DNA of 64,000 nt from Echinometra lucunter (lineage: Eukaryota > Echinodermata > Echinoidea > Camarodonta > Echinometridae). This document shows, piece by piece, positions 48,401-60,829 of this stretch (position 1 is its first letter; every line of letters begins with the position of its first letter). Below the pieces are notes generated by a model that was given only the letters and a program-made list of their open reading frames with translations, ran no database searches and was not told where the DNA came from. Both the position numbers and the translations under genes were made by a program. The DNA lies in assembly GCA_029962745.1 (NCBI GenBank), contig CM057169.1, forward strand, positions 20,614,143 to 20,678,142, read 5' to 3'.

Positions 48401-51400
48401 ACATACACTATTCATTACAGAAAATGAATGTGGTCATGAACAAGCAGGTGGTCTTCTTTCAAGCCTACAGTCTACTGTAGTACAAATATAAACTGTTCAA
48501 GTGAACACAATATGTGTTTTAAGCCAGAGGTTGCTAAAAGCATGTTTTAGTGTTTAACATAATGTAATTCTACCATTATTCATTAACTGCTATGATCAAA
48601 TGTACACTTGTATCATATTCATTTGTTTGCACCGTTGTTGTTAGGCAAAATTACTATGTAGTGCAGGAACCGTGAACGAGGCTTAACCCACTGCCAACTG
48701 TAACCAGGTAATCCAGTATTCAATGTCTTCAAGAGAGCTTGCTTACTTCTTGACTGTGTCCAGATGATGGATGTTGCAACGTTTGCGCTGGTCCTAACGT
48801 TCCCTCTCTTGACTGTCCCTCTGCCATTTCTCTTTCTAAGCCATTCACTCTCTGTACATGCTGGAAAGAATTCTGCAGGGAACGGTTCTCAACCCGTAGA
48901 GCTTCCAGTTCAGCATTGGCAATCTAGATGAAGAATGAGAAATGGAGTTTGCCCATTGCAGACGTTTCATTTTCATTTGACACAATGTATATGAATAGTT
49001 ACTGGCTAAAGTTATCACTGGCTTCTTATTCAGCTGATTATTTTGTTTCTTCACTTATTGATTCAAGGACCCGGGCCGCTATTTAATTCAATACTTAAGT
49101 CAGAAATATGAGTATTTGTCTTAGTTTTTTACTTAGATAAAATACTTAGCAAAATTTGGTATTCAATTCAGTATTTTGGCTAAGTATTTTACTCTAAATC
49201 TAAGACACCTACCTAGGAAACTTAAGCCAATTATTTTGGAGGCCTTGACTGACATGCATGGCAGGTATAGGTTTTTATACATAGTCATCATGAGCTATGC
49301 AGAATTATATCATAGCGTATTCGAGCGTATTTGATACGACATGTTAATTGCGCATTGAAAATATGATGTCACAATGCATATCAGTATGGATTTTGGCTTA
49401 AAGTTGGCTTACTAAAGTAAAATTCAAAGTATTGAATTGAATATGATTTGAGCATATTTCTTAGCCAAGTAAAATACTTAGTAAAAGTTTTACTTAATCC
49501 AAGTATTGAATTGAATACCGGCCCCGGAAACAATTGCTCAGAGGTAAACTTCTAAAACGACTTGAAATATCAAATTTGAAAATTTTGATTTTTCAACACT
49601 GGACATTCACATATAACCTAAAACTTAACTAAAACCCTATCACAACACAAGCTTCCATCCAGTATTTTTCATGAAATTACACCAAGAAAACTGTTGCCAG
49701 AGCGGAAGTTGAATCAACATACCTGTAGCTCACTGCAAGCCCTCTCTTTCTTCTCCATTTCTTCCCTCAAGCGTTGCTCAGCCACAACAAGCTGTGACCT
49801 CAAGGTCTCCATCATCGTGTTTCGTTGTGTGAGGGCGCCAGTGAGAGTCTGAATCTCATGCCTCATTCCTGCAAGTTCTGCCTCTAGATGGGGCTCTATG
49901 CCGTCCTCAAGCTGGTTCTGTTTTCAGATCATGGGAAGGGAAAAGTTTGTCAATATGAATCTTCGTCATCCTTACATAACATGTTCGCACTTGCTGATGG
50001 GATGCTTCAAATTATGTTACTGGTAAGCCATATGAGAAATGTGGGTGTTTCACATGTAATTTTTCAAAGACATGTAATTGTTCAATAACATTTTCAATTA
50101 CATGTTATTTTCACCATATATAATTTAATTACATACCCTTAAACAAGCCAATAGGAAGATTGTGTCTCGCCCACCCGTGGCTAAATAACACGAAAGTTTC
50201 CCCAAGTACATCCCTTGCCCTAACCAAGTTTGATGTCACAAGAAAGTCTTGCAGGTCGTAAAGTTTGACCTAAAATGACCTTTCACCTTACCATGTGACC
50301 TGACAGCACAATAGCATGAATGTACCCCTAGTGCATCTATCACCCAAATTTGGTTGCTATTGCAGCAACATGTGCCAAGTCATGCGTCATAAGAGAGTCT
50401 TGCAGGTAAACTTTAACGTTTGAAATACAAGAAATGACAGAGGAAAAGCAAATTCAAGAATTTGAAAACATCTGTAACATATGACCTCCAATGACCTTTC
50501 ACCTTATCATGTGAAGTCCAACAGAATGATAACATGCACTTCCCCTTAGTGATCTGCAACCCAAGTTTGACTGAAAAGTGTGACACGGTTGCAAAGTTTT
50601 GTGTCATAAGAGAGTCTTGCACGTAAACTTTAACCGTTCAACGTTTGACCTGTAATGACCTTTGACCTGACCATGTGACCTCTGACTGGACCATAACATG
50701 CAGGTCCCCTTAGTGCATCTACAACCCAAGTTTGATAGATAAGTGTCACATGGTTGCAGAGTTTTGTGTCATAAGAGAGTCTTGCACGTAAACTTTAATG
50801 TTTGACCTGAAATGACCTTTGACCTTACCATGTGACCTATGACTGGACCATAACATGCAGGTCCCCTTAGTGCATCGACAACCCAAGTTTGATAGATAAG
50901 TGTCACACGGTTGCAGAGTTTTGAGTCATAAGAGAGTCTTGCACGTAAACTTCAACGTTTGACCTGAAATGACCTTTGACCTTACCATGTGACCTCTGAC
51001 TGGACCATAACATGCAGGTCCCCTCAGTGCATCTACAACCCAAGTTTGGTTGAAAAGTGAGTCACGGTTGCAAAGTTATGTGTGATAAGAGAGTCTTGCA
51101 CGTCAACTTTAACATTTGACCTGAAATGACCTTTGACCTTACCATGTGACCTCTGACTGGACAATAAGATGCAGGTCCCCTTAGTGCATCTACAACCCAA
51201 GTTTGATTGAACAGTGTCACACAGTTGCAGAGTTTTGTGTCATAAGAGAGTCTTGCACGTAAATTTTAACGTTTGACCTAAAATGACCTTTGACCTTACC
51301 ATGTGACCTCTGACTAGAGCATAACATGCAGGTCCGCTTAGGGCATCTACAACCCAAGTTTGGTTGAAAAGTGAGTCACAATTGCAGAGTTTTGTGTCAT

Positions 51401-53768
51401 AAGAGAGTCTTGCACGTAAACTTTAACGTTTGACCTGAAATGACCTTTGACCTTACCATGTGACCTCTGACTGGACCATAACATGCAGGTCCCCTTAGTG
51501 CATCTACAACCCAAGTTTGGTTGAAAAGTGAGTCACGGTTGCCAAGTTATCTTTCATAACGTTTGTGACGGACGGACGGACGGACGACGGACGGACGACG
51601 GACGGACGACATTTGGATCCCTTAGTCTCGCCTTCACCTCCGGTGGGCGAGACAAAAAGGAAAAATATTCATATCTATCCAAGTATTTTTTTTCATCTAC
51701 ACGTAGCAGGCAAAAGCAACTGAGAAAATTTCCTAATCAATTAAATTAACATGTATACTAAAATTGGCAATTACAAATTCATAAAGCTCAGAAAAAAAAA
51801 TTCACAAAGGAGACTCTCAAACTATAATATCTACAATATCTATCCAAACTATAAAATTTTGTAGATTTTCAGATTTCCTGCTGTCTTGGAAGCCCCGAGC
51901 AGAATTTTTAGCAATATTTGTGCTGTCTCACATAATGACCATTCTATGGAACTGTTTACTGGAAATGTTAAGATACAACATACAGTCATATTACAAACCT
52001 TTTGTTTGACTTTCACCTGCTGCAGTCTGGCCTTATTATCCAGTCTTCTTAACTCTTCAATCCTTTCTGTCAGTTCCATGTTAAGAGAAGCATTATCACC
52101 CTGTACAGTATCAATCCTGGTAAATAATAATTATGATAATAATCATAATGATAATAATAATAAATATAACTTTTACTGTGCCAAATTTCCCTGGTATCCA
52201 ACTTCACAATTTAGTTCTAAGAAGAGAAACAAGCAATCCTTGGTCAAAAATTACAACAAACAATTTAATGATTTGCAGGGTACAAACTGCCTTGTGAATA
52301 AAGAGGCTAAAGCCCGGTTTCATATTATCAGGCCCAGTAAAGAGCATGACCCTCATAGTTGCTGTATCTGACCTGTTCTCTAGCCTGTTGATCTCCATCT
52401 TAAGTCTGGCCTCAGACTCCACCAGGTCTTGGATCTTCCTCTGAGAGTCCAGGAGCTGAGCCCTTAGCCTAGACGTCTCCTCACTGGCCTGCATGGTCCT
52501 CATCCTACTCTCATCCTCATGCGTCCTTGGGGGAAGGTGCAAACAACGAAAGGACAAAATAATGAAAATGACTGATACAATCATTTATATGGTGTATGAA
52601 TCATATGCTCCTATGATTAAATGTTTGGTTATTTTACCCGACTGCTAAGAAAGCATGTGTATGCTTGTTAGTAAGCAACCAGAGGACCGACAGCTTTAAG
52701 CCTCCTCCGAAAGACTTGGTAATGAGGATTAATACCTTACCAAAGGGCATCAGTGCATCCGCTTGGTTTTGAACCCGGGTACTCCTGGCTACGAGACCAC
52801 TGCTCTACCACTGAGCCACAGCGCCTCCTCTATGACAACTCATTTCCAATAAATATCCTACACTGACCAAATTCCTAGCTTTAACCATGGACTGTACCTA
52901 ACCTTAACCCTTCATCTAAAATAAAACCCTATTCTACCCTACCTAAAGTCCTCAGTTTTCCGCGATATGGAAAACGGAAATATTTCAAGGAATTTGGGAA
53001 GAACACAGAATTCACCGAATTTCACAGAAAATGCGATTTTTTAGACCAAAAATTTGAATTAAGAAAAATATAGCATAAAACATAAAAAACAAAGCGAAAT
53101 CCAATAAACACACTGATAAAACAAAACCATGCATCAGCGGAAAACAAAAAACAAAGCAAAATCCAATAAGCACACCGATAAAACAAAAACCATGCATCAG
53201 CGGAAAATTTGGATCAAACCTGTTCGCAGTGTTTAGCGTGTGTTTGGGAAGTTTCAGTTGCATCTCCATGTACACTGCAGTGCGTATATATTAGGGTAAC
53301 TTACTTTTTTTTTCAGATTTCCACTATTTACAATTGCTTAGTCATACATGTTTTGTACATGTCACCGAAGAACACAGAATTTGAAGTTTAGAACACCGAA
53401 GAATACGGAACTTGCATTTTAGAAAACGGAGGACTGGGGATTTTACCCTACCCCCAATGCACAATGTTATTTAACAAAGTGATTTAAATAATAATAACAA
53501 TAATAATAATAATAATAATTAAATAATCAATTAAATTAATTAAATAACCCATTTTAACACATACATGTAACTGCCTCCAGCCCAAGTTTTCAAGGGCTTA
53601 CCATTCATTGGGTGACTGTGACTGCTCTTACCTTAGCATAGCTTCTCTAGAACTGACTTTGCTCTCAAACATTGCCATCTGTTCTTTGGTCTCTTTCTGG
53701 AGCAAGCAAACAGCCTCCTCTTTGGATTCTAGTTGCTTCTGTAGTGAGCTGACCTCTGATTCTAACAT
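45424..53768 (-). CDS. CEP63: CEP63/DEUP1-family centriole protein, nine 3' exons (5' end missing)
   Basis: In transcript order the exons are 53768-53632, 52525-52373, 52116-51999, 49917-49723, 48923-48747, 48361-48084, 47732-47662, 46409-46225 and 45594-45424. All have GT-AG borders and keep one frame, giving 494 residues and a TGA. The first half is coiled coil, e.g. LESEVSSLQKQLESKEE and RLREEMEKKERACSELQ. Then come a Ser/Arg/Pro-rich segment (SSPRSSPARTRLGLDP) and a short C-terminal helix with TRFLREDQQHQAELERI and NAHVQDLEQ. That end matches the conserved C-terminus I recall for CEP63 (TRFLEEEEL...LERLDAHIEEL). CEP63 with CEP152 starts centriole duplication; DEUP1 is its vertebrate deuterosome paralogue. 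Roughly 200 N-terminal residues are missing, presumably in or beyond the gap at 53878. Confidence 0.82.
46040..46215. mobile_element. pogo/Tigger-like MITE in the last CEP63 intron
   Basis: TACAGTGGAACCTCGTTATAA faces TTATAACGAGGTTCACCTGTA with TA at both ends. Its reverse complement aligns end to end with 42296-42469, so the two are inverted family members about 3.6 kb apart. Confidence 0.9.
47309..47486. mobile_element. MITE in a CEP63 intron
   Basis: Inverted ends ATGGGGTGTTGCAAGAAAGT run for about 35 bp, with one or two mismatches. It seems to sit inside an older repeat, since GTCGCCCCAAT-like and GTAGCCCCAAT-like pieces flank it at 47115 and 47583. Confidence 0.85.
49071..49527. mobile_element. 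MITE in a CEP63 intron
   Basis: CCGGGCCGCTATTTAATTCA at the left faces TGAATTGAATACCGGCCCCG at the right; both continue into AATACTT and TAAGTATTTTACT motifs. It is about 457 bp and non-coding. Confidence 0.8.
50164..51653. mobile_element. Inverted-repeat element carrying a 157-bp tandem array
   Basis: GTCTCGCCCACC (50164-50175) and GGTGGGCGAGAC (51642-51653) bound the element. The right end also folds on itself (GTCTCGCC at 51625). Inside, a unit recurs at exact 157-bp steps in its later copies (AGAGTC at 50933, 51090, 51247, 51404). Each unit holds AATGACCTTTGACCT and two further TGACCT-like sites, the reverse complement of AGGTCA direct repeats. A GGAC microsatellite (51568-51610) closes the array. 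It lies in the intron between CEP63 exons 51999 and 49917. Such TGACCT arrays recur in other echinoid repeats in my recollection, but I cannot name the family. Confidence 0.85.
52626..52830 (-). mobile_element. tRNA-derived SINE copy (minus strand)
   Basis: On the minus strand a tRNA-like head begins GGAGGCGCTGTGGCTCAGTG with an A box TGGCTCAGTGGTAGAGC and a B box near GGGTTCAAAACC. The T stem does not pair fully, so it is not a working tRNA. The tail AACAAGCATACACATGCTTT matches the plus-strand copy at 23172-23335. It sits in a CEP63 intron. Confidence 0.75.
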
Positions 53769-53877
53769 CTGTACATCAAACAATGAAAAAGAAAAAAATG
53801 GGAAAAATGACAATCTACATACAGATCCCAGAGCTGCCAACCCCAGCTGGAAAAAAAATCCTATTCTGTACTTCCTT

Positions 53878-54377
53878 NNNNNNNNNNNNNNNNNNNNNNN
53901 NNNNNNNNNNNNNNNNNNNNNNNNNNNNNNNNNNNNNNNNNNNNNNNNNNNNNNNNNNNNNNNNNNNNNNNNNNNNNNNNNNNNNNNNNNNNNNNNNNNN
54001 NNNNNNNNNNNNNNNNNNNNNNNNNNNNNNNNNNNNNNNNNNNNNNNNNNNNNNNNNNNNNNNNNNNNNNNNNNNNNNNNNNNNNNNNNNNNNNNNNNNN
54101 NNNNNNNNNNNNNNNNNNNNNNNNNNNNNNNNNNNNNNNNNNNNNNNNNNNNNNNNNNNNNNNNNNNNNNNNNNNNNNNNNNNNNNNNNNNNNNNNNNNN
54201 NNNNNNNNNNNNNNNNNNNNNNNNNNNNNNNNNNNNNNNNNNNNNNNNNNNNNNNNNNNNNNNNNNNNNNNNNNNNNNNNNNNNNNNNNNNNNNNNNNNN
54301 NNNNNNNNNNNNNNNNNNNNNNNNNNNNNNNNNNNNNNNNNNNNNNNNNNNNNNNNNNNNNNNNNNNNNNNNNNNNN
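53878..54377. other. Assembly gap of 500 N
   Basis: This fixed-size gap interrupts the CEP63 gene upstream of its first visible exon. Confidence 1.
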
Positions 54378-54560
54378 AAAAAGTAAGAGAACGTAAGAAG
54401 AGCGGGAGCAGACAAGGAACAATTCAAAGAAACGTCGGAGCTTCCGCGCGACCCTCCCTGCACCCTCCCCCTAGGGAGCCTGCTTAGCGCGCTCAGTAAG
54501 ATGATTGTGCTCACTACCGCCCCCTAAAATGCAAATCCTAGCTACGCCACTGGCGTTCTG
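54378..54560. mobile_element. End of a hAT-like element at the gap edge
   Basis: CCTAGCTACGCCACTG (about 54538-54553) is the inverse of the CAGGGGCGTAGCTAGA terminus seen at 7915, with two changes. The other end would be inside the gap. Confidence 0.4.
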
Positions 54561-54569
54561 TGGATATAT

Positions 54570-55405
54570 TTTTGTGAGTGTTGTGGATGAGCGTGTGTGT
54601 TTTATTTTAGGGGGAGGCAAGACATAAAAAGGTGAGCCCCCTGGGATGTTTGACCCCCCCCCCCCCCCCCCCAACTGCTTCCGGCACGCCTGATGTTTAG
54701 TGTTGCCCTTAGTAACACAGGCAAAACAAACGATTTGGCCTTCAGATCAAATTTTACGAACAATGTGATTAACCATGTATAATTGATTACATCGATAATC
54801 TTATAATGAAAACATCGTACTTTGCAGGTCTACCCGCAAAGCGATATCCTTGCAACAGGAAATAGTAATTTCGTGTGCTGACTGCGCATAGAGAAAATGA
54901 TATGGACAATTCACATTTCATTTTCAATTCTGGCTCTCTAAAACATATTTTTCTACTGTTATTTGAAGTTCAGGTATTTCAAGTTATTTTATTCACCATT
55001 TTCAATCTTAAACATAAATAATCAATAAAGTGCATAAGAGAAAATAAACACAATGGCAGTAATTGTAACGATGATGTCTTTTCATCGATCTGGGTAAGGT
55101 TCAATAATGCAATATATAATCATGATAATGCACAGATTTGCCCGTCCATAATAATAATGAGAAAAAGAACGCGTTGAAAGGCGAGGCTTATATCACACAT
55201 GCCCATTATCATTAAAACAAACAACTCTCTCTCTCTCTCCCTCACGCATAATTATACACCCCACAACTACCAATTACAAGGTACACACCGTGACAAACAC
55301 ACACACCACTTAACATCTCATGCATCTCACTTCTCTGAAATTCCATCTCTTTCTCCTTAAAAATAGCCCATTCAAAACCTCAGACATTCACAAATACAAT
55401 CATAA

Positions 55406-55457
<52 letters not shown>

Positions 55458-57060
55458 AATAAGCCTTTACCTGTTGCTCTGAAATTGTTTATTCCACATT
55501 GACAGAACTCACGTTTAACTTGAAATCGATAGAAAGTAATGAATTCTATTTTCTTTAATCTTTTTCTTTCCTCTCCATCTAATTTTGTTTATTTATCCAT
55601 CTATTTATTTATCTATTCATCCAATGTCATGTAATGATTTGATCGATGTTACAATGTTACAGCGTGCACATCGCTAAAGAATTTGCCTAGCCCAAGGCTT
55701 TTTTCTTTTTCTGCTTTTACGTGGGGATTGGTCTCCTATTAATTTCAAGAAGTTAATGATAGGAATTCTCCGACAACAACTTTATCATTCTGACCTTTCA
55801 ACGATTGCCAGTTTCAAAGGAACTTGATTAATGACTACAAAAAAAAAATAATTGGAGACACATCAAACGATGCCATGGGAAAGGGATATTCGTCATACCT
55901 CATTGTACAATTACTAGGAAACCGATAAACACAATAGACATTCAAAAACAGAGCGAAAGGGAGAGAAAAACACCATACAAATGTATCCCGGCGAAAGTCG
56001 CACACGATCAGATCATCAGCCTTACACGCTTTGTATATATTTTACTCTGTGTTTTATTAGCTGCGAAAACAAAGAAAGCATCGTTCAGTCATGCAAATTA
56101 AAATTGATGAGCGAAGCTATGAGATGACTGCGTTGTCAGGAGGAGCGCGCTCGAGCGAGCCGGGGGAGGGAGGGCGGGAGACACCGAAACTCAGCTCCAC
56201 TTTTCATGCTTTGCCACAAGATCGTTTTATTGTTCCGTCTTGCGAAGCTATGTCATGCAAATATTAGATCGTGATCCATGCCAGTATTTTATTTGGCTCA
56301 TCAATTAGTCCCTTCAATTGAATCAATAGGAGTCCGGCCTTCCAATTAAATTGGAAAACGAAAGGATAGTTCATTTCGTATTGAGGTGCACAAGGGCTCC
56401 TGATTTGATGATTTCACGTTTTGTAATGCAGATAGCATTCGAAATGAGTGGTCGAAAGGGGGGAACCTTTATTCATGGTGTATTTTGGTCATTGTTTGCA
56501 ATAATAGCTTCTATAAGACCATATCCGAATATCAAAATGCTTTCAGGAGTAGACCTATACCCGTTCATCCTTATTATTGCATGTTACCTATGTTACTGTA
56601 TATAAACTGTATCCTTTGAAATGATTCGTAAATCCGGCTTTCAAATCGACGGAGGAATACGAATGTCTATCTGAAACGGAAATGAAATTTAGAATTTTAC
56701 GCAGAGCAGAAAGAATATGCTGTAAATATTATAACAATGAATGATAATACAAAATACACGGCATTTGATAATCTTAGAGTAATGGTTCAGAAAACAAAAC
56801 ACAACAAAATATTTAAAAAGCAGCAGAGTTATCGTAAAGTTACAAAGATTGATATGATTGTTTTAATGGAAAATGAAATGAACCAACACAAATGTATATC
56901 TTATTTGATTTATTTCTTGGACATTTGAACAACAATGCAGAAAAAATCAGTTAGAACAGTCATCTAAGATCCTGGGTGAATGAAAAAGACCCTGTCATAA
57001 AGCAGTAGGTAAAAAACAACAACAACCCAGTAACAACAAAATAAGGCTGATTTAGGTATG

Positions 57061-57123
<63 letters not shown>

Positions 57124-58530
57124 GCAAAAGGGCGAATTTTGACTGAGAATAGTCATTTATTACACGTTGTAACTGACGAAAATGTGAGATTCATAATCCC
57201 TAATAATTCCTTTTACACAGATACGAATACGTTTACTGAATGTATAAACCTATGACCTCGAACACCAAGTGCACTTTTTAATAGACGATGCGTATATTAC
57301 CTTTCCAATTTAATTTTACTAATAACCTGCTAATGGATTATATTTTTCTTTCGACATCGTAATTTCATTAAAAAACAATTATTTTTAAAAAAAATCATCG
57401 ATGTTTCTGCTAGAGTTATGCATCATGCCTAGAACCTACCGTTATACTTAAATTTAAAAATGCTTATGCACTATGAAATGATATCACATTCCAAAAACAA
57501 AATACACGTATTTCAAAGACAATTCATGGAAAAGAAAATATCTATTCCCTATCATGCCTACTGAAATTAAAAAAAAAAGAGTGGAGAATAATCAGTTTTC
57601 AACAAATATACTCGATTTCTTCATACATATAATATGAGTAAAATATAACGAAAAGGAAAATATGCTTATGTTCGTCGAATGCATGTACACCTTATACAAT
57701 TAAGAGTTTATTCAATATTTTAGAGAAATAATTTATGTTTTTCCGCAGCTATATTGACAACACGTTCACTCGAAATTATCTTTTGGACGGAGAACGAATG
57801 CATTTTCGAGAAGACAACCGACATTGCAGAAAGACGTAAAATGCATGTATCACAATGTTTACATAATACGAAATAGAGTCATACATATACTGTGTATTTC
57901 TTGAAACAGGAATCTTAACCTTCCCCATGCATCAATATCCCATCAAAATAATGAATATAAATATCTAAAAATACGATAATACATCGTTAAAAGAATTATT
58001 CTTCTTTAACAGGACACAGATTTTTGATGATGGACTTATAGAGACAATCGAATTATAACAATTTCGTATTTAGTGATGGAAAAAAGGAATATGCGCGCGA
58101 GAGTATAATGAACGTCCTTTCCCTTATCTTCGCTATGCTTTCATTTGCTAAGACAGACCCCATTGTCATTTTAGATTTCCAAATATTTTAACTAATGAAT
58201 ATAAAAACATCATGAAAGATCACCTATCTTAAATTTTGGTCTTCATCTTTTTTTGTATCATGTTTTATAGTTTTGATACAAATATTATTCATGACTCCTG
58301 TGCGCAAATTCTTTTTTCTTTTTCAAATAACTCAGTTAATTCATATTCATATTCATTCATGCGCGACAATATCACAACATAATAATTATGATATTCAGTG
58401 ATATTCCTATTTCATAATGATACCAAATTACATGGTATCATATGAAAGAAGAATAAATGATCTTTGGCATGAATGATACAAATTATCAGGAAACAATCCT
58501 TTCTCGAGTAAATGATGGGGAAATGTCAGG
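54570..58530. other. AT-rich non-coding stretch
   Basis: It includes a C run (54654-54672), a CT repeat (55411-55454), a long TA repeat (57063-57119) and a short GC-rich patch (56135-56185, GAGGAGCGCGCTCGAGCGAG). No CEP63 upstream exon or other gene could be recognised on either strand. Confidence 0.5.
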
Positions 58531-58536
58531 TTTCCT

Positions 58537-58941
58537 ATAGAGCACCGAAGCGATGACGTCAAAAAAACTTTTTTGGAATTTCAGAATTTCGGATACCATG
58601 TCTCGATGGAGCATGATGAAAAACATCCCAGCCCAAATTTTATGGGAATCGGCTCATGGGGACCCGATATGAGGCCACATGAATACCTACCTAGCCCCAC
58701 TGAAATCAGTTCTAAATTGGCCTGGTTCTAAACAGTTATGAACCAGGCCAATTTACACTGATTTCAATGGGGATAATTAGGCAATCATGTGGCTATACCT
58801 TGGGCCACTGTGAACCGATTCAAGTCAAATTTGGTGTGTGGAGGTTTTTTATCATGCTCTGCTGGAATATAGTCATGAAAATGCTCAAATACAACCAAAA
58901 AAAACAAAAAAAAATGATGACGTCATACTTCGGTACCCTAT
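58537..58941. mobile_element. Foldback element, about 405 bp
   Basis: Outer ends share ATAG.G.ACCGAAG and ATGACGTCA in inverse order. The inner part pairs closely: GGCCACATGA, CTGAAATCAGT and TTGGCCTGGTTC are mirrored by GAACCAGGCCAA, ACTGATTTCA and TCATGTGGC. The whole could form one long hairpin. Confidence 0.8.
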
Positions 58942-58949
58942 TTCAAGAA

Positions 58950-59840
58950 AGTAAATGTATAAGTAGTGACGACATATCTTGATCGTGTATGATACAGAGC
59001 TGCCGTGTAATATCAATCGATAATGAAAATCGAAATAATTTCTCTCTAGACGAACGGCGCGCACAGGAACACGATCATTACAGACAGAATATTTTAGACA
59101 CTAATGCCTTCAGCGTGGCAATTATAAATTCTTTATCTACATATGCTGGACATGTATTCTATACCACATATTTTGAAAAAAAACTTTGCTATCAATAAGC
59201 GATTCTTTATGTCTAACATATTTTTTGTTTAAATGAATTGTATTCGGAATAAAAGAGCTACCTCTTCGGACTGTGAGGTATATCATAATATAGCTAGGCC
59301 TACTTTTGCAGAAGAAAACATAAATTCACCACGAAATCTTATACTACTGCAAGCTAGAACAGAACATATCTTATTTGTGAATTTTGTCTAATTGATGCAA
59401 AACACTACAAAGGCTTTAGATCCGTATTTGATCAATCGAATATGAATATCGTTGCCTTAGTAACGAATATTACCATTGGTATTTCCCGCTATTTGGCGCA
59501 CAGTCATTTCTGTTTCGATAGTAATGCGCGGCCGATCGTGCATATCGTTGCGAAAGTAATTTCGTAGATCACTTGACATGCAATTACAATAAAAGAAAAG
59601 GAAAGAAAACGACAGCAATGAGAAACTATCTTAACATTTTCATTGCAATAATCGGACCATGCCGAAAATTGGCTACTGAATCAGCATAGCCGGCTATGCA
59701 CGCATCTATATATAATATTTCAGTCTATTTCAGTACACATGGCATAAATTATTACATGAGTATATCCTACAAAATATATTTTCTATCATGTCTATTGTGC
59801 ACGTAACTGCCGGCACAGCTTAAAAAGTCATGTCTCATCT
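58950..59840. other. AT-rich non-coding stretch
   Basis: No gene or element recognised. Confidence 0.45.
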
Positions 59841-59847
59841 CACTCAC

Positions 59848-59938
59848 CTTCCTTTGAGATGGCATATCTCTGTCTTCTATATTCATGAATAAAATCATGA
59901 AAGTGATTTTCCATTTGGTCTACATAACGGGATCTCAT
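59848..59938 (-). CDS. Candidate first coding exon of an unknown gene
   Basis: On the minus strand an ATG opens MRSRYVDQMENHFHDFIHEY and RRQRYAISKE, 30 codons plus one base, ending at a strong donor GGAAG|GTGAGTGAG. The frame stays open upstream to a TGA near 59980. I do not recognise the protein. It points towards the CEP63 gene but does not resemble the known CEP63 N-terminus. Confidence 0.25.
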
Positions 59939-60479
59939 CAACAGTGAGTTCGGATTTTGATTAAAACTCAGTCATTATTTATGAATATACATTATGGAAC
60001 AATATTATACAATGTAGTTTTATACCATACGCACACTATCACCCACACAAAGACACAACACTCTCTATGTATATGGCACATTCGCATACATGTACAACAT
60101 TATGATTATTATATCCACATTTGTAATAACTTTGTCATGTATCTAGGCATTGTGTTTACCTGGCAACTGTCTATAATCAGAATAAACAATTACTTATTGT
60201 TTCGAGACAAGCTGCACTTTAGTTTTGCCACTAACTAATTTTCTTTAAGTCATGCTTTAACATTACCATGTCATAGATCTATAGAAATTATTGCTTTCGA
60301 ATCCGACACCTCATAATAGGTAGATGTATCTGATTAAAGACCGAAAAAGAATAGGTGTGCGTGTGTGCGTGTGTGAGAGAGAGGGGGAGAGGGAGAGGGA
60401 GAGAGTGAGAGAGAAAGAAAGAGAAAGAGATATGAAGAAAACAAACAGGAAAGAGGAAGAGAAAAACGATGACAGGACC

Positions 60480-60494
60480 CCCCCCCCCCCCCCA
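60480..60494 (+). repeat. C run next to a GA/GT-rich tract
   Basis: GT and GA repeats at 60356-60440 are followed by a run of C. Low complexity only. Confidence 0.8.
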
Positions 60495-60649
60495 TCCTCC
60501 ACCTATTCTATAGTCCTGTAAATTCAAATTTCCTCCAGGTAATAAGTCTGGCACTCCTTCCGTTCTCTTTCATGTCAGCTTGGTTGGCGTCCTCTGAGAG
60601 ATGTGGATGGACTGAATTCCATTAATGGCCAAGCCCATTTACCCAAGGC

Positions 60650-60822
60650 ACATGCTCCGACGTCATTTTCGTACACTAATCGGATACCGACCTTTTTCCA
60701 TTGACCAAACACTATACCAAATCCAAACCTAACCTAAGCTAAAACTCAAATTCAACCTCGGCCCCAACCGAGTCACTTTGATGAAATAAGGCACAACGCA
60801 AACCGTCGTCGGAGCATTATGT
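60650..60822. mobile_element. MITE with CATGCTCCGACG ends
   Basis: CATGCTCCGACGTCAT on the left faces CGTCGGAGCATTATG on the right. A related ACATAATGCTCCGGCGAC end occurs alone near 7773-7792. Confidence 0.6.
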
Positions 60823-60829
60823 TACCACC

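Noticed and set aside
52741..52826. Functional tRNA gene on the minus strand
   Set aside because: A and B boxes are present but the T stem is broken and a SINE tail follows.
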